DNA from: Adiantum capillus-veneris
Lineage: Eukaryota > Streptophyta > Polypodiopsida > Polypodiales > Pteridaceae
Direction of reading: 5' to 3'
DNA length: 64,000 nt
Assembly (NCBI GenBank): GCA_014529385.2
Contig: CM043964.1
Coordinates: forward strand, 105,265,587 to 105,329,586
Part shown: positions 9,713-22,496 of the stretch, one piece after another
Layout of the letters: every line of letters begins with the position of its first letter
Numbering within the stretch: the stretch's first letter is position 1
Made by a program: the position numbers and the translations under genes
The notes under the pieces: generated by a model
Seen by the model: the letters and a program-made list of their open reading frames with translations, nothing else
Database searches by the model: none
Told to the model about the DNA's origin: nothing

Positions 9713-10930
9713 CTACCAAGTTCTTATGTCACTGTACATGAACATTTTAGAAGTGAAACCGTGACAAGATGTTAGCCCACCGCATCTGCTTTTCCAAAAG
9801 ATGCTTCTGTGACAAGAGGTAGCATAAACTTTGAAGATCAGTGAAGACCGTAAAATCGGCTCCGAGTAGGTAATGTCACCACTAAGTAAGAGCATGCTTA
9901 ACCACCAAAACATCTTTCTCATAAATCTGTGCTGTCAATTCCGGCCTTGAAAACAATCGGCTCTTATAGGCAATGACATGGCCTTCTTGCATTAAGACCG
10001 CACCTAGACTACGACCACAAGCATCACAATATACTTTGAATGACTTTTGCAAATCTGGCAAAGTCAAAATTGGTCCAGTAGTCAATTTATCTCGTCACCT
10101 CTATGGGTCCCCACAATAAAGGGACTCCTTTCTGTGTCAGAATATGCAAATGGGAAGCGACCCCTGCAAACTTTCTAATGAACCGTCGGTAGTAAGAACA
10201 TAAGCCCAAGAAACTTTTAACTTCATGAACTTTCTTCAAGTCGGGCCAATCGCGCATAGTCTCAATCTTGGCCGGGTCCATCTGTACTCCTACTGCTGAG
10301 ACAATGTGTCCCAAAAAGTGTCTCTCCGGTAAGAAAAATTCACTCTTCTTGGCATTGATTACTAACTTGTGATCTTGCAATGCTTGAAAGACCTGTATAG
10401 CAGATGGTGTGTACTGCCTCATCCTTGGAGTAGACTATTATGTCATCAAAGAAAGTGCCAGCAAAAGATATGTACTCTTTGAAAATCCTATCCATCATTC
10501 CGTTGAAAGTCGCTGGAGCATTGATAAGGACAAAAGGCATCACCAAAAATTCATCTAAACCAAAGCTCATTCAAAAGGCTGTCTTGTAGACATCTCTCGA
10601 CGCGATTCTGATATGATGATATTCGCTCCTTAAATCAATCCTACTGAAACAGAAAGATCCCTATAGTCGGTCAAGAATATCATCGATCCTTGGAATCAGA
10701 AATTTGTTCTTGATGATAATTTTATTGAGAGCTCTCTAATCAATGCACATTCTACAAGATCCGTCTTTCTTTAAAACCAACAACACTGAAGAGCAGTAGG
10801 GTGAAGTACATGACTGGATAAGACCCTTTTCCAAGAGGTCTTTCACTTGGTTCATAATCTCTTCATTCTGGGCTCGGCTCACACGGTAAGGTGGCCGGTT
10901 CGGTGGTGTGCGTCCAGGTATTAGATCAAT
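9713..10930 (-). pseudogene. G1 reverse transcriptase and RNase H, frameshifted
   Basis: The RT shows SWRMC-like palm residues around 10750 (degraded), FLVMPFVLINAPATFNGMMD at 10560-10490 and the FFDDI catalytic box at about 10455, a variant of the usual F/YVDDI. RT thumb: HFLGHIVSAVGVQMDPAKIE, and SFLGLCSYYRRFIRKFA. RNase H follows with LTLPDLQKSFKVYCDACGRS and GHVIAYKSRLFSRPE. The frame changes at least at 10085, 10340 and 9880. Confidence 0.8.
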
Positions 10931-11154
10931 AGTATGATCCTAAGGACAAGATGGTGGCAACTCGCGTGGCAAGCCCTCAAAAAAGCAATTGGCATGAGTG
11001 TGAAGAGAATCTTGGCATTATTTATCAAGTTCAGACATATTCATTCTATGTTCATCATCATTTAACTCTTTCAAGTAGATCGAGTAAGCGAATAGAGTGG
11101 ATTTCATTAATTTGGAAACGGTCGCAACCGATACAATAGGGGCAGACTCGCCCT

Positions 11155-11646
11155 TCATTTCACATCAAGTAAATTTTTTTGGCCCTTTTCATTTGTAAAA
11201 GTCGCTTTCTTTGCCCGATAATCGACCACGGCGTTGTTCTTATGGTACCAAGGGACTCTAAGGAGGACGTCACAACCTTCCAAGGGCATTCTGTAACGGT
11301 CCTCGTGTCCCAAATATCTGTAACAATGCAATTGAAATTTGCCGATGACAGGTGTAATGGCTATGTCCCGTCTGGGTGCCGCTAGAACTACCTCTGCTGG
11401 TGGTCCCATTTGATCGAATGTAATCTTGAGCCGCGCCACCAATTCATGTGAAATGAAGTTGACCTTGGCTCCTCCATCAAAGAAAATTAGGGCTTCTTGA
11501 TCTTTCACTTTGCCCCAAGCTCGGCAAAGTTTTGTGCTTTCATCAATCGTGCTTGGGTCAGTACCCATCATGCAATCTCGAACTAGTCCTGCTTTTATCT
11601 TGCATTTTCTACCATGTTCCTCAGCTGCTCTCAAACTCTCTGGCAT
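11155..11646 (-). pseudogene. G1 retroviral-type aspartic protease
   Basis: The protease releases Gag and Pol proteins. The flap-forming start reads ALIFFDGGAKVNFISHELVA; the usual D-T/S-G-A active site is D-G-G-A here, so the catalytic triad residue is changed. Further on are PVIGKFQLHCYRYLG and LEGCDVLLRVPWYHKNNAVV (usual DVILGMPWL). It lies between the zinc knuckle (about 11725-11680, with the second Cys replaced by Phe in CFGFGKHGHVSAKC) and the RT. Confidence 0.75.
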
Positions 11647-11844
11647 GTCTTCATTCTGTTCTTGTTGTGCCTTTTTAGGGCACTTCGCGGAGACGTGCCC
11701 ATGTTTCCCGAATCCAAAACACTTCCCTTGTTTGATGTAACTAGCCCTCTCTCAAAGAGTAAGCCGGGGTTGTGCATCCTTGTCTTTCTTTTCTTGGGAA
11801 CTCTTTCTCTTTCTACTTTCATTGCTAGAAGTCTGTTGGGTTCT

Positions 11845-13200
11845 CTAAGTCAAGATCTTATCAATGGGGTAAGTCAAATTTCTTGAATGTATCGCAAAAC
11901 CCCGTTTCGCATGACCCATCAATACTTGAATAGAATTAGAATCTTTTTCCAAGCAGTAGTCTTGGATCTCTGTAGGAATTCTGCAGCAAAATTGCTCAAT
12001 CTGTTCTTTAAACAAGACCTTCTTAAATGAAGAGGTTGATAGAAAAGAGTTCCAAAATCTCTCTAAATAAGCAACCACAGACTCTCCCTTGGTCATCCAA
12101 AGATGATTCCAAGTGGTTCGTATATCTCGTTCGTACTCCCGAGTCAGCCCAGAAGAAATAAAGAGCCTTTTGAATATCAACCATTTAACTGGAGCTTCCT
12201 GCCTCAAAAGAAGAGTGAACCACCATGTTCGAGCATTTCCCTTGAAGAACGATGTAGCCCTCCTAATCCAGAGAAAGCTATATCAAACTGTTGAATGAAG
12301 GACAGAGCCCTCGAAGCATATCAGAATCTAGAAAAAGAGTCAAACTTAATCGATTGTCCACCTTCTTTGAATTCTTTTACTTTCTTGCTTTTATCTTCAA
12401 GAAAGTCATATTGGTTGGCTCTGTAAAAATGCTTCTTCTTTGCATAAAACATGTGATTGTCGGAGTCCGAGCTGGCTGAGGATGACTCCTCTGTAGAATT
12501 GTCAGAAATTGGGCAAAATCTAGTCTTCTTTGCCTTTTTCTTGCCCTTTTCAAAGCTTTGCTTTTTGCCTTTTCTCTCTTCTTTGCTCGAGTCAGAAGAG
12601 CTAGAAGGACTGTCAAAAGAAGAAGAAGAAGAAGAAGAAGAAGAACTGGGTAGTCCTTCAAATTGTACATGCTTCTTCTACTTTCTCGTCGATTGAAAAG
12701 AAGATTGACGACCCAAATAACCTGAGAAGTGAGTCCCTTTCTTGTGCTTTTTATCGTGCTTTTGGGATTTGTTATTTGCGTCCAAAAGCCTGCTGATCTG
12801 TGTCTGAATCACCTCTTGTAATTCTCTGCTTTGCAAACATCCTTAGAGAAGGAGGTTTCTTGATTGCCAGTTTGATGGGTGGTTCTGTGGCCTTCTGCCA
12901 ACACTGGGTGTGTACTTCAATGATGGATTGCTGAAATAAAAAATTTGTAAATTTCAAATCCTTCACAATTTTAATCATCTGCTTCGTTGCCTCGTCAACC
13001 AATTGTCGACGTTCCATCTCTTTAATCTCAAACTGAGTAGGGCGAGGTGGGCCGCACTCTTCCTCCGTTTGATCATGGAAATCTTCTTCGTGATCTCTTC
13101 CCGCATTCGTAAATGCAGAAGAAGTCGATTGTTTCTCGTTGGAATCCATAAGCGCCACAAGAAAAGAATCGGATTTCCTGGTAGAAGAGAAATCGGTCAC
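11845..13200 (-). pseudogene. G1 gag, frameshifted
   Basis: Retrotransposon capsid region. From the PBS leftwards the frame gives a Ser/Glu-rich N-terminus (12772-13200), a KKR-rich and poly-Ser segment coded partly by a GAA/TCT microsatellite near 12630, then the capsid-like PVKWLIFKRLFISSGLTREY and WMTKGESVVAYLERFWNSFL, matching the W..lkr.F and E.V..Y..rF pattern of plant gypsy gag. It is joined downstream to the zinc knuckle and protease. Confidence 0.7.
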
Positions 13201-13212
13201 GCTCTGATACCA
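13201..13212 (-). promoter_or_regulatory. Primer-binding site of G1 (tRNA-iMet type)
   Basis: On the minus strand this reads TGGTATCAGAGC, complementary to the 3' end of initiator tRNA-Met and the commonest PBS of plant LTR elements. It sits immediately inside the LTR. Confidence 0.85.
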
Positions 13213-13780
13213 CTTTAACAAACTTGGACACCCCAAGTCAAGATTCTACTGTGACACAACAAAGATTCACTTCAAAACAGTTCACAAAGTTGACACGGCC
13301 CCGCATAGTTCCGTGCCCAGAGGTATTGGCCCCAAAGACTGGCGCCCCTTTTGATATTTCTTTTTATATTAATATGTGTTCAAAGTACAATAGAGAGAAG
13401 GCAGGTACTCACTGTCAGACTCTACGTCTAGATGCTGTGAGAAGTGAGTCCTAGTCCACTTATTTATAAGTACAAGGGATGCCCAAAAGCAGAGCCCCAA
13501 AATCTCAAAATCAAAAGCAAAGTTCCCAAAAATAGTGGGTCTTTCAAAAGCTTTTAAAATTTAAAGCATTCAGCCCCAAAAGCTTGCTAGCGTAAATCAG
13601 CCAGCGCAATCTATGCAATTTTCGTACAAAATGCCACGTCAGTATTGTCAGCGTTATTTGCGCTGTCAAATCCGAGTTGCCACATGTCAAGCTGTCAGTG
13701 AAATCTGTGGCATTTTTCGGACAGTCCTATCAGCAGGATGTGTGCGTGTTCGGGGCTAGCCACATCACCAGTTTGTGGCA
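13213..13780 (-). repeat. 5' LTR of G1
   Basis: Matches 15440-15987 from GTTTGTTA at the PBS side to ACAAACTGGTG at the other side; shared blocks include GGACACCCCAAGTCAA, CACTTCAAAACAGTTCACAA and GAGGTATTGGCCCCAAAG (+ strand). The two copies differ at many positions and by indels, so the insertions are old or belong to different elements. Confidence 0.75.
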
Positions 13781-13918
13781 AGACCAATGAAGAGTGGAGC
13801 ACGTGAAGCGTCTTAAATTCTCCCCCCATTCTAGGGTTGATGTTGCTTCATTACAATTTCATGTTACTTCCTTGTGCAACCTCCAAACTTAAGGAAGGTC
13901 CAGAGAGGCACTAGAATT

Positions 13919-15334
13919 TTATCTTGCATCGTAGCCTCCATCCATGTGCCTCCTTGATAGGCAAGTTCTACTTTGTTTATCATGTATGAGGCCATGATAG
14001 CCCATTATTTCTTTTGATAAGTCAAAGAGATAACTAGTTTGGCACATATGGCTTCTACATGGAGCATACGGTCCAGGACACCAATGTTGCCTTGGTTCTT
14101 GGTTCTTGCCACCCATTCCAATTTTCCCCACTACCAAGGAGTCGTGTCTTTTGCATTGTTCTTTCACAAAAAAAGTTTGAGACATTTCAGAAATATTTTC
14201 CAGTTGGATTTTCCTAGTTTTAAAAGCAAACACAAATGAGATGTAAGTGATCATAAAGGCATTAATCACAATGACTCTCCTATGGAAGGGGAGGAACTCA
14301 AAATCCCACCTTCTCATTTATTGTGGATCTCATTCAAGACCCAGCTGAATCTTTGCTTATCCATGATGACCACCCCAAGTGGAGCACTTCGATTTTTGAA
14401 CACAATGACCATTCAGTAGAGATCAACCAAAGGTCAAATGGATCACTTTCAAAAAGTGAAATCAATCTAGATTTCTCAACATTTCACATCAAGTCGAAAT
14501 AAATAGAGAATAATTGGATGACCTCAAGAGCTCTACTTGGCATTTCTGAGTTGGCTTTTAGAAAGAGCAATGAATTGTTTGCAAACAACTTTACAAGCAA
14601 TTGTTTACCTCTTGGAAGTGATAGACCTTGAATTGTCCCTTTTGTTGCACTGTCCTCAAGTGAGGTTACCAGAGGGTGAGAGCCAACTGCAAAGAGAAAC
14701 GGGGCAAGGGGGAAGCCTTGCTTGATAGATCTTTTGATCTCAAACATTCCCACTATCCTGTTTTTGAGGAGCTCATAGTCATTTCCCTCCCCAAGTGTGT
14801 GAACTATCGCTCACATTTTGGGTCCAAAACCTAAAACACCATATTTGAATTTGGGAATTCCCAATTTCCACTTTCAAAATGAGCTTCAGATTTGACCACA
14901 TGGTCAAATCTTAGCCAAAGTTTTGAGAGCATGGCACAAAAGTGCTTTTCAAGTACTAACTTGTGGAAGGAGTTTCTTTTGAAAAATAGTTTGAGATTTG
15001 TCCATATGGTCAAATATTTAAGACAATGGTGATTCCCAAATTGACTCTAAAGTTTTAAACTCTCTATTGTGGTGTTTAATGAGTTCATGACAGTCACAAT
15101 GTATGACCACGAAATTTTGTCAAAAGCGTTGTCCAGGTCAAGTTGAAGGAGGATACATTTTTGCTTAGTGAAAGTAGCATACTCAATGACGACCATTGCT
15201 CCCAAGTTTTTTTCATAAATAGAATAATGCCCTTTGATGAATCCAAGTTGATGGGGGGTGATAATTTTATTCAGGCCTTGGAGCCATACTTGATATGATA
15301 GCCCTGGCAATGATGTTGTAAGCACTGTCATCAT
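13919..15334 (-). pseudogene. LINE (non-LTR) reverse transcriptase fragment
   Basis: L1-type retrotransposon remnant. HQLGFIKGHYSIYEKNLGAM and LQLDLDNAFDKISWSY (15334-15047) correspond to the RT finger/palm with the first catalytic Asp. RSIKQGFPLAPFLFAVGSHP and VKLFANNSLLFLKAN (14753-14484) are the Q-G-x-P-L-S-P block and the catalytic box, where the usual F/Y-A-D-D is FANN, so it is dead. RVIVINAFMITYISF (14317-13919) is the thumb-side region. It lies between the LTRs of G1 and G2. No 5' end or poly-A tail was identified. Confidence 0.75.
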
Positions 15335-15439
15335 ATAAATAGGTTGCCACTATTTTAAAAGGGAGCAACAAACTAATATCGGAATAGGTTTGAAATCCCT
15401 TTTTTTAAGGTTGGCATCCAATTGTCACTCTAGTAGAGC

Positions 15440-15987
15440 TGTAACAAACTTGGACACCCCAAGTCAACATTCTATCGCGACACAACAGAGATTCACTTCA
15501 AAACAGTTCACAAAGACGACACGGCCCGACGTAGTTCCATGCCAAGAGGTATTGGCCCCAAAGGCTGGCGCCCCTTTCAATAATTATTTTTATATTAATT
15601 TGTGTTCAAAGTACAAGAGAATCGGCAGGTGCTCACTCTCAGACTCTGTGTCTAGATGCTCTCAGTAATGAGGCCCAACTAACTTATTTACTAGTACAAG
15701 GGATGCCCAAAAGCAGAGCCCAAAACTCTTTTAAAATTAAAAGCTTCTCAACTCAAAAGCTTCCCAAAATTAAAGCATCATCCCAAAAGCTGGCCAGCAT
15801 AATTTGCAGACATCCGTCTGGACTGCCACGTCAACAAGTCAATGCGTTTTACTAAAATCTGTCACGTCAACAAACACAATTTGCGGGGTCCATACAATTT
15901 ATCATGTGTCAGCCTATCCGCGGATTTCATGGGGTTGTGCCACATCAAAAGGGTGTGTCCAGACTGCCACACCACCAGTTTGTGACA
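15440..15987 (-). repeat. 3' LTR of G2
   Basis: Minus-strand ends are TGTCACAAAC (15987) and GTTTGTTACA (15440), giving TGT...ACA. A polypurine tract AAGAGGGGGG lies directly before the start at about 15990-16000, which marks this as a 3' LTR. Confidence 0.8.
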
Positions 15988-16739
15988 TACCCCCCTCTTG
16001 AAAGAATAGTAATCTACGTCAATTATGTCTGCAAAACAAACAAAGGCCATAAACTATCTTAGTAGACACTGACTGTTAGTACTGACCCACTAGACACAAC
16101 ACATCTAGCACATGTACCAATCAACAATCACATCAGCGGACATCACACGACATCACTTGACATCACATGACATATCACATTCAAATTCATTCAAAATCTT
16201 AGACCATGATTAATTGGCAACGTATTTAGTAATCGCATCTAGATCCAATCAGGACCTTGCAGATGCCCGATTAACTAATCCTTATTGCAATCATGTCTAT
16301 AGAGATTTATGAGACCAAAATGTTGCAGTCATTTTGTTTTTCAGTTCTTGCACTCAAAGAAGTGAAGTACAAATCAATTAGTTTCATTTTTGGGAATTCC
16401 AGCTCATAAAGTCATATAGCAGAATACTATCAACCGAGCAGTATCCCTGAAACCCTAAGGGACATCAGTAACTCTATATCAAAATCGGGGTAATCCATTG
16501 ACAAAGGAGCGGAGTGACTCCCCTCTTGTGCAAGCTTGTTGCACTAGATTCACCCATGCTCAGATCGGGGTCCTATCAGAGAATAGACTATGCTAAACCA
16601 AATGCTTCAAGGTAAAGTTCCAAAATCTAAGGAGTATCTGCTAGGTCCTCCTCCTCCATCCACTTTGCATCCAATGCAAGATAGTTCTTGACTTTAACCA
16701 AGAACCGCCTATTCACTTTACCTTAAATCTTTCTATCTT

Positions 16740-18600
16740 TATGAGCCAATATCTATTCTGGAACAAGTATCTCCTCGCTTTCCTTCACTTCGGGTCGCTC
16801 ATCTGGCTCCCCATCATCAGACACATCACCTTTAAAAGGCTTCAAGAGACTCACATGAAAAGAATTTTGAATCCTCCACATATCACGCAGCTTCAAGCTA
16901 AAGGAGACATCATTTATCTTTTCTTTTATCTGGAAAGGGCCATAGTATCACATGCTAAGCTTTGAAAAAAGCCACTCCTTTTCCTTTTTCTTTCTTAGGC
17001 ATGCCTTCTCAAAGAGGAAGAGCACCCAATCGTCTTCCTTTAATTTCAAATCGCGATGGGGTTGATATGTTGCCTTCTTGTGTCCTTCCTGAGATTTTGC
17101 TAAAGCCTCCCAGACCTTGGCAAAAGCAGTGTCCAAGTCCCTCGTGTATTGGTCGGCTTCAAAGTGTCAATGTTGTGGTGACCCGTAAAAGGTGGACAAT
17201 GGCATTCAAATAACACCTTTTCCCTCAACAGTTGTGTAGCACACAACATTATTTTCTTTATCAAGTAGCCATCCCGTATGGAATAGCCCGCTACAACCTC
17301 CCCATTTTGTATTCGTGTGAATACATCATAAAAATCTGGATTTGTGGCATACTGATTGACCATGTCCTGAAAGCTTCTATGATGAATTGTTGAAATAGCC
17401 AAGACTAACAGCTTCTGGGACAAAGAATCTGCCACCAAGTTCATATGTCCCTGTACATAGGCAATCTGGAAGTGAAACTGTGACAAGATGTTAGCCCACC
17501 GTATCTGCTTTTTCGAAGGCTGCTTCTATGATAAGAAGTAGCGTAAACTCTGATGCTCAATGAAGATCGTAAAATCGGCTCGGAGTAGTTAATGTCACCA
17601 CTGAGTAAGAGCATGGATAATCGCCAAAATATGTTTCTCATAAATCTATGCTGCCAATTCTGGCCTTGAAAACAATCGGCTCTCATAGGCAATGACATGG
17701 CCTTCTTGCATTAAGACTGCATCGAGACTAGGACCACATGCATCACAATATACTTCGAATGACTTTTGCAAATCCGACAAAGTCAATACTCGTCCCGTAG
17801 TCAATTTCTCTTTCAAAGTCTGAAAGGTAGTCACCTCTGTGGGTCCCCATGAGAAAGGGACTCCTTTCTATGTCAAAAAATGCAAAGGTGAAGCGACCTC
17901 TGCAAACTTTCGAATGAACCACCGGTAGTAAGAACATAAGCCCAAGAAGCTTCTAACTTCATGAACATTCTTCAAATTGGGCCAATCACGTATAGTGTCA
18001 ATTTTGGCCGGGTCCATCTATACTCTTGCTGTTGAGACTATGTGTCCCAAAAAGTGTCTCTCCGGCAAGAAAATTCCACTCTTTTTAGCATTAATAACTA
18101 GTTTGTGATCTCGCAATGCCTGAAAGACCTGTAGTAGATTGTGTCTATGTTCTGCGTCATCCTTGGAGAAGACTATAATGTCATCAAAGAAAGTGCCGAC
18201 AAAAAATTTGTACTCTCTGAAAATCCTATCCATCATTCAATTAAAAGTCGTTGGAGCATTGGTAAGGCCAAAAGACATTACCAAAAATTCATATAAACCG
18301 AAGCTCGTCCAAAAAGCTGTCTTATAGACATCCCCTAGTGCGATTCTGATATGATGATATCCGTGATGATATCCACTTTTCAAATCAATCCTGCTGACAC
18401 ATGAGGATCCCTGTACAAGAACATCATCGATCCTCGAATCGGAAATCTGTTCTTAATGGTGATTTTATTGAGAGCTCTTTTATCGATACACATTCTCCAA
18501 GATCCGTCTTTCTTTAAAACCAACAACATTGAAGAGCAGTAGGGTGAATTAATCGACTGGATAAGACCCTTTTTCAAAAGGTCTTTCACTTGGTTTAGAA
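16740..18600 (-). pseudogene. G2 pol: RT, RNase H, integrase remnant
   Basis: RT pieces: [60 protein letters not shown] with the FFDDI box, and HKLVINAKKSGIFLPERHFL. RNase H: LTLSDLQKSFEVYCDACGPS and GHVIAYESRLFSRPELA. Integrase: the zinc-binding H-H half near 17210 (VLFECHCPPFTGHHNIDTLK), then a deletion into KKATYQPHRDLKLKEDDWVL and a C-terminal region with FHVSLLKPFK-like residues near 16830. Frameshifts occur throughout. Confidence 0.8.
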
Positions 18601-18693
18601 TCTCTTCATTCTAGGCTCGGCTCAAATGGTAAGGTGGCCGGTTTGGTGGTGTGCTTCCAGGTATCAAATCAATAATATGATCCCTAGAGAACA

Positions 18694-19202
18694 TGACAAT
18701 AGTTGAGTACCGGATTTACTTGGAGCCAGTCTCCCCTCCAAAGGGCGTTTGTATTATAGATTCGCCCATCAAGAGAGACTTGTTACAATACAATCTTTGT
18801 GTTCCTTGTGACCTTGGTGATGCTATGAAGATGGAAATATTCATGCATCACGAGCATAACATAAACTTTGCAAAAAGCATTAACTATCCCAAGCCTCAGT
18901 CCCAAGGCCTCAAACACCTTCGAAGGTAGAGAGAGCTAGCGAGAAATGAGGGTAGGGAAGAGGAAGAAGAATCATCCATAGGAGAAAGAAATAGTTCCTC
19001 ACTTATCATCACTCTTCTTGCTTAGCATAGCGTAATAGCATAGTAATGAAGATAAAGAAGATGGCAAGCTTAAGCATTGAAGCATGGCTCTTGGTTGGAT
19101 TTGCATTCCACAGCCAAGAGTGTTGGTGTAGGCTCTCCACTTCTCAACAAGCTTGGAGAAGGAGATGGAGCTCTTGCACTTTGCACTCTACACAATAAGA
19201 GA

Positions 19203-19245
<43 letters not shown>

Positions 19246-19972
19246 AGCGTATACCCCCCCTTTCGTGCTTGGTCCACACCTCTCTCTCTCTCTCTTGTAA
19301 TATTTAATTATTTTATTTGGACATCTGTCCTCTTTTCCCTCTTTGAGAGAAAGAACTTAATTATTTATTTTTATGTATCTAAATTCTCATTTAACCCCTT
19401 TAAAACCTATCCAATAGCATTCAAGCACATCATGAGGGCCACATGTGGAGGATCATTTGAACACGCGTCTTTTATTATTATTAAGTCATTTGGTTTGAAT
19501 TGAATACTTCAAGCACTTAGTCAATCAAGCACGGAAACATTGATGCCTCTTGAGAGTTTATCTCTGAATTGAACACTTCAACAGCCTTAGTCATTTAAGC
19601 ATGTGAGAAGTTCCTCAAACTTTTGAGCAAGGTTCCCACTAACACTTAGCAAGCCGACAAGAACCTCATGCTTGGGTAGGATTCCACCTCAAGGTCAACC
19701 CTAGCTTGCCTAAGATCAAAGGATTTTTTAACACTATCTTTTGGAGGTCTTTAATGAAGATAACCCTAAGGTCTTTAAGCTCCATTAAGTAGCATTGCTC
19801 TTTAACAGGCCATCTCTCATTTGGACCCCTTTAACCTTGGCCCCGTGTTGAGACAGATCCATAAGCACATATCTATATTCTAACCCTTGTTCCCATTTAT
19901 TCTTTCACATTAAACGATCAATTTAATATGAGAAAATCATTTGGGTTGATTAGATATTAGATTTTATGACAT
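18694..19972 (-). repeat. 3' LTR of gypsy G3
   Basis: Plus-strand ends are TGACAATAG at 18694 and TTATGACA ending at 19972 (TGTCA...TGTCA on the minus strand). A polypurine tract AAAGAGAGAGG lies just outside at about 19975-19990, with G3 pol beyond it. The first 680 bp match 41259-41945 closely and 29950-30640 less closely. It contains a TG microsatellite at 19204-19243. Confidence 0.75.
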
Positions 19973-20329
19973 TACCTCTCTCTTTAAATCATAGTCATCC
20001 TCGACTATGAGGTAAAGGAGATAAAGTCTTAGTCATTAGTCTAATTTCTTAGTGGGTAGAGGATCCCTTTTCACCCGGCGACATAATTCGAGAATGGATG
20101 ACTAGTCCATTTGGTGCTTGGGAGACGTAGTTGCCGCAAGCATGCTGGTATTTAGTCCTTATCATACTCCCAAAGTAGAGTGACAAATTCTACTTGGTGT
20201 TTAAGTGACGTCGTCATCACAAACATGATTCTAAGCATGCATACTATTTAAATTTTGTGTACAAAAGAGAATTAGTCTTAAGACAAAAACATTGTTTATT
20301 TAGAAAGCATTTATATTTGCTTACTCTAG

Positions 20330-21230
20330 TGCAACATTGTAAGCATTGACAAGGTTCATACGATCCTTAAGTTGTATTCCTTGCATCCATCTAGCATCTT
20401 CAAATGGATAATTTACGAAATTGATAAGATACCGTCAGATAATCTTACCATGTCGTAGTACCTTGTCTTTATGCCAAAGGATAGCTTCGGGTTGTAGCAC
20501 CACTTTTTGGTCTTCGATTTCTGGAGGGTCTTCAATAATTGGTTCTATCGGTGGCTCTCCTTTGTAGGGCTTAAGTAGGCAGCGAAGATCTTCCCATGTA
20601 CTTTAAGTATCAAGGGGCTTTTAGGTCTTCCCTCTATGATCTCAAAAGGTGCTTTTCTTTGTAGTAGTATGGATAGTATTATTGTACGCATACTCTAATA
20701 GGGGTAAGTACTTCTCCAATGTGATTGTTGGTCTACTTTTGTAACATAAGTCTTTAATAGCTCGAGTATCGCAAGATTGGCTATCTCACTTTGGGCATTC
20801 GTTTGTGGGTGGTAGGCCGAAGAGAAATTCAATATTATACCTAGATTTTCAAAGAGACCTTTCCAGAAATTAATGTGGTCATTCTAGGATCTCTATCTGA
20901 CATGATGGATATTGGTAATCCATGGTGTTTGAAAATCTGAGATATAAAGATGATTGCCATTTGGTGTGCCTTAATAGTCCTTCTGACATGAATAAAGTGT
21001 GCTCGCTTGCTAAACCTGTCCACTATTGTCCATATTTCCGTATGCTCATGGATAGACGTGGGTAATCCAAAGATAAAATCCATGGATATACTCTTCCATG
21101 GTGAATTAGGGATGGGCAATGGTTGGAGTAATCCAGGTTTCTTCCCTCTATCATACTTGGTCTTTTGGCATACCACACATGTTTCATCTTGCCTCTATCA
21201 TACTTAGTCTTTTGGCATACCACATATTTT
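20330..21230 (-). pseudogene. G3 integrase and chromodomain-like C-terminus
   Basis: Core: ISMDFIFGLP with the first Asp, IWTIVDRFSKRAHFIHVRRT, FKHHGLPISIMSDRDPRMTT with the second Asp. The zinc half MVCQKTKYDRGK is duplicated (21165-21223 repeats the cysteine-bearing segment of about 47 bp). A frame break near 20850 precedes the Glu region. At 20580-20340 the frame gives a YLINFVNYPFEDARWMQGIQ segment, as in G4 chromodomain-like tails. Confidence 0.75.
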
Positions 21231-21537
21231 GAAACATACTCTTGTAGTGTCCACTTTCATGGTAGGCTAATAGAAGTACATCTCTACTCCTCGAAGAGTA
21301 GGTTGGATGCCTCTATGCCCTGCATAGGGAGGATCGTGGGATTCATACATGACTTTTTCACATGGGTAACACATAGCCTATTTTCATGGAGAAGATAACC
21401 ATCCTGCAAGGTGAATGGTTCCTCTTTCTTCCCCAAAGGGCTGACATTACATCTTTAAAGTCAGGTTCAGTAGCATACTCATCTATCATAGAAGATAGAT
21501 CATTGTCAGTTGCTATAGACACCGCATTGACTTTTGG

Positions 21538-22496
21538 TCATTGTGAAAGTGCATCGGCCACTTGATTGTGATTACCAGCAATGTGAGCAATATGAAAATA
21601 AAATTGTGAAAGAAAATTTGCCCACCTCATTTGTTTGTCGGAAAGCTTGGTTTGCGTCATGAAGTACTTGAGACTTTGGTGGGATGTTCGTAAAATAAAT
21701 GAGTCCCCAATAAATAGTGCTTCCATGTATCTAGGGCATGTAGAGCAGCTAAAAGCTCTTTCTCATAAATATCTAAGATTTGTTCAACCGTACTGAGCCT
21801 TCGGCTCTCATATGCTATGGCATGCCCTTCTTGAAGCAATATTGCTCCAAGGCAATCACCACAAGCATCACATTGGACCTCAAATGGCTTTGAGAGATTC
21901 GGAAGCATGAGGACTGGTTGAGAGGTAAGCTTCTCTTTGAGCTTGTTAAAAGTTTTTTTCTCCTTATCATTCCATGAATACGTAAAGTTCTTCTTTGTTA
22001 AGTCATGTAATGGTCCTGCTATTTGAGAAAATCTTGCTATGAAACGTCTATAGTATGCACACATACCAATAATTTATTACCTCTAACTTCGATGGATCCA
22101 TACGGATTCCATCTTGAGAGATAATATGACCTAAGTATTGAATCTCTTGAAAAAAAAATTCTCTTTTCTTTTGGTTGAGAAAAAGCTTGTTCTCCCTCAA
22201 TGCTTGAAAAATCACTTGGAGATGTTGCTTGTGTTCCTCCAAGGACTTGGAGTAGATGATGTTTTCATCAAAGAACACTCCAGTGAACTTGCGTTGTGTT
22301 CCTCCAAGGACTAGGAGTAGATGATGATATCATCAAAGGACTTGGAGTAGATGATGATATCATCAAAGAACACTCCAGTGAACTTGCGGTAGGGTCTAAA
22401 TATTTTCTCCATCAAAAGATTGAATGTGGCTGGTGCATTGCTCAAGCCAAAAGGCATGACTAGATATTCATAAAGACCAAACGTTGTACAAAACGC
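21538..22496 (-). pseudogene. G3 RT C-terminal half and RNase H
   Basis: [35 protein letters not shown] (FFDDI box), LFLNQKKREFFFQEIQYLGH and MCAYYRRFIARFSQIAGPLH belong to RT. PVLMLPNLSKPFEVQCDACG, AIAYESRRLSTVEQ and QMRWANFLSQFYFHIAHIAG belong to RNase H and its connection. A local duplication near 22255-22385 repeats the FDDIIIYS box (about 40-bp units), so the catalytic segment occurs two to three times. Confidence 0.8.

Larger units (their letters stand above)
9005..13780 (-). mobile_element. Ty3/gypsy element G1: 5' LTR to integrase, 3' end missing
   Basis: Reading right to left: LTR (13780-13213), PBS, gag, zinc knuckle, protease, RT, RNase H and the first part of integrase, in the gypsy order PR-RT-RH-IN. 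The element stops inside the integrase core near 9,005 and has no 3' LTR. All reading frames are broken. The nearly parallel pol copy in G2 shows they belong to one family. Confidence 0.85.
15440..18683 (-). mobile_element. Ty3/gypsy element G2: RT to 3' LTR, 5' part missing
   Basis: Same family as G1. RT begins near 18600; the integrase is internally deleted, with RNase H and the zinc domain running into the integrase C-terminus near 17160. The right end at about 18683 is cut by the LTR of G3. The interval 16000-16740 is untranslated 3' sequence with no recognisable gene. Confidence 0.8.

Noticed and set aside
12457-12696. Plus-strand acidic Glu-rich ORF
   Set aside because: Shadow of the minus-strand G1 gag and its GAA/TCT repeat.
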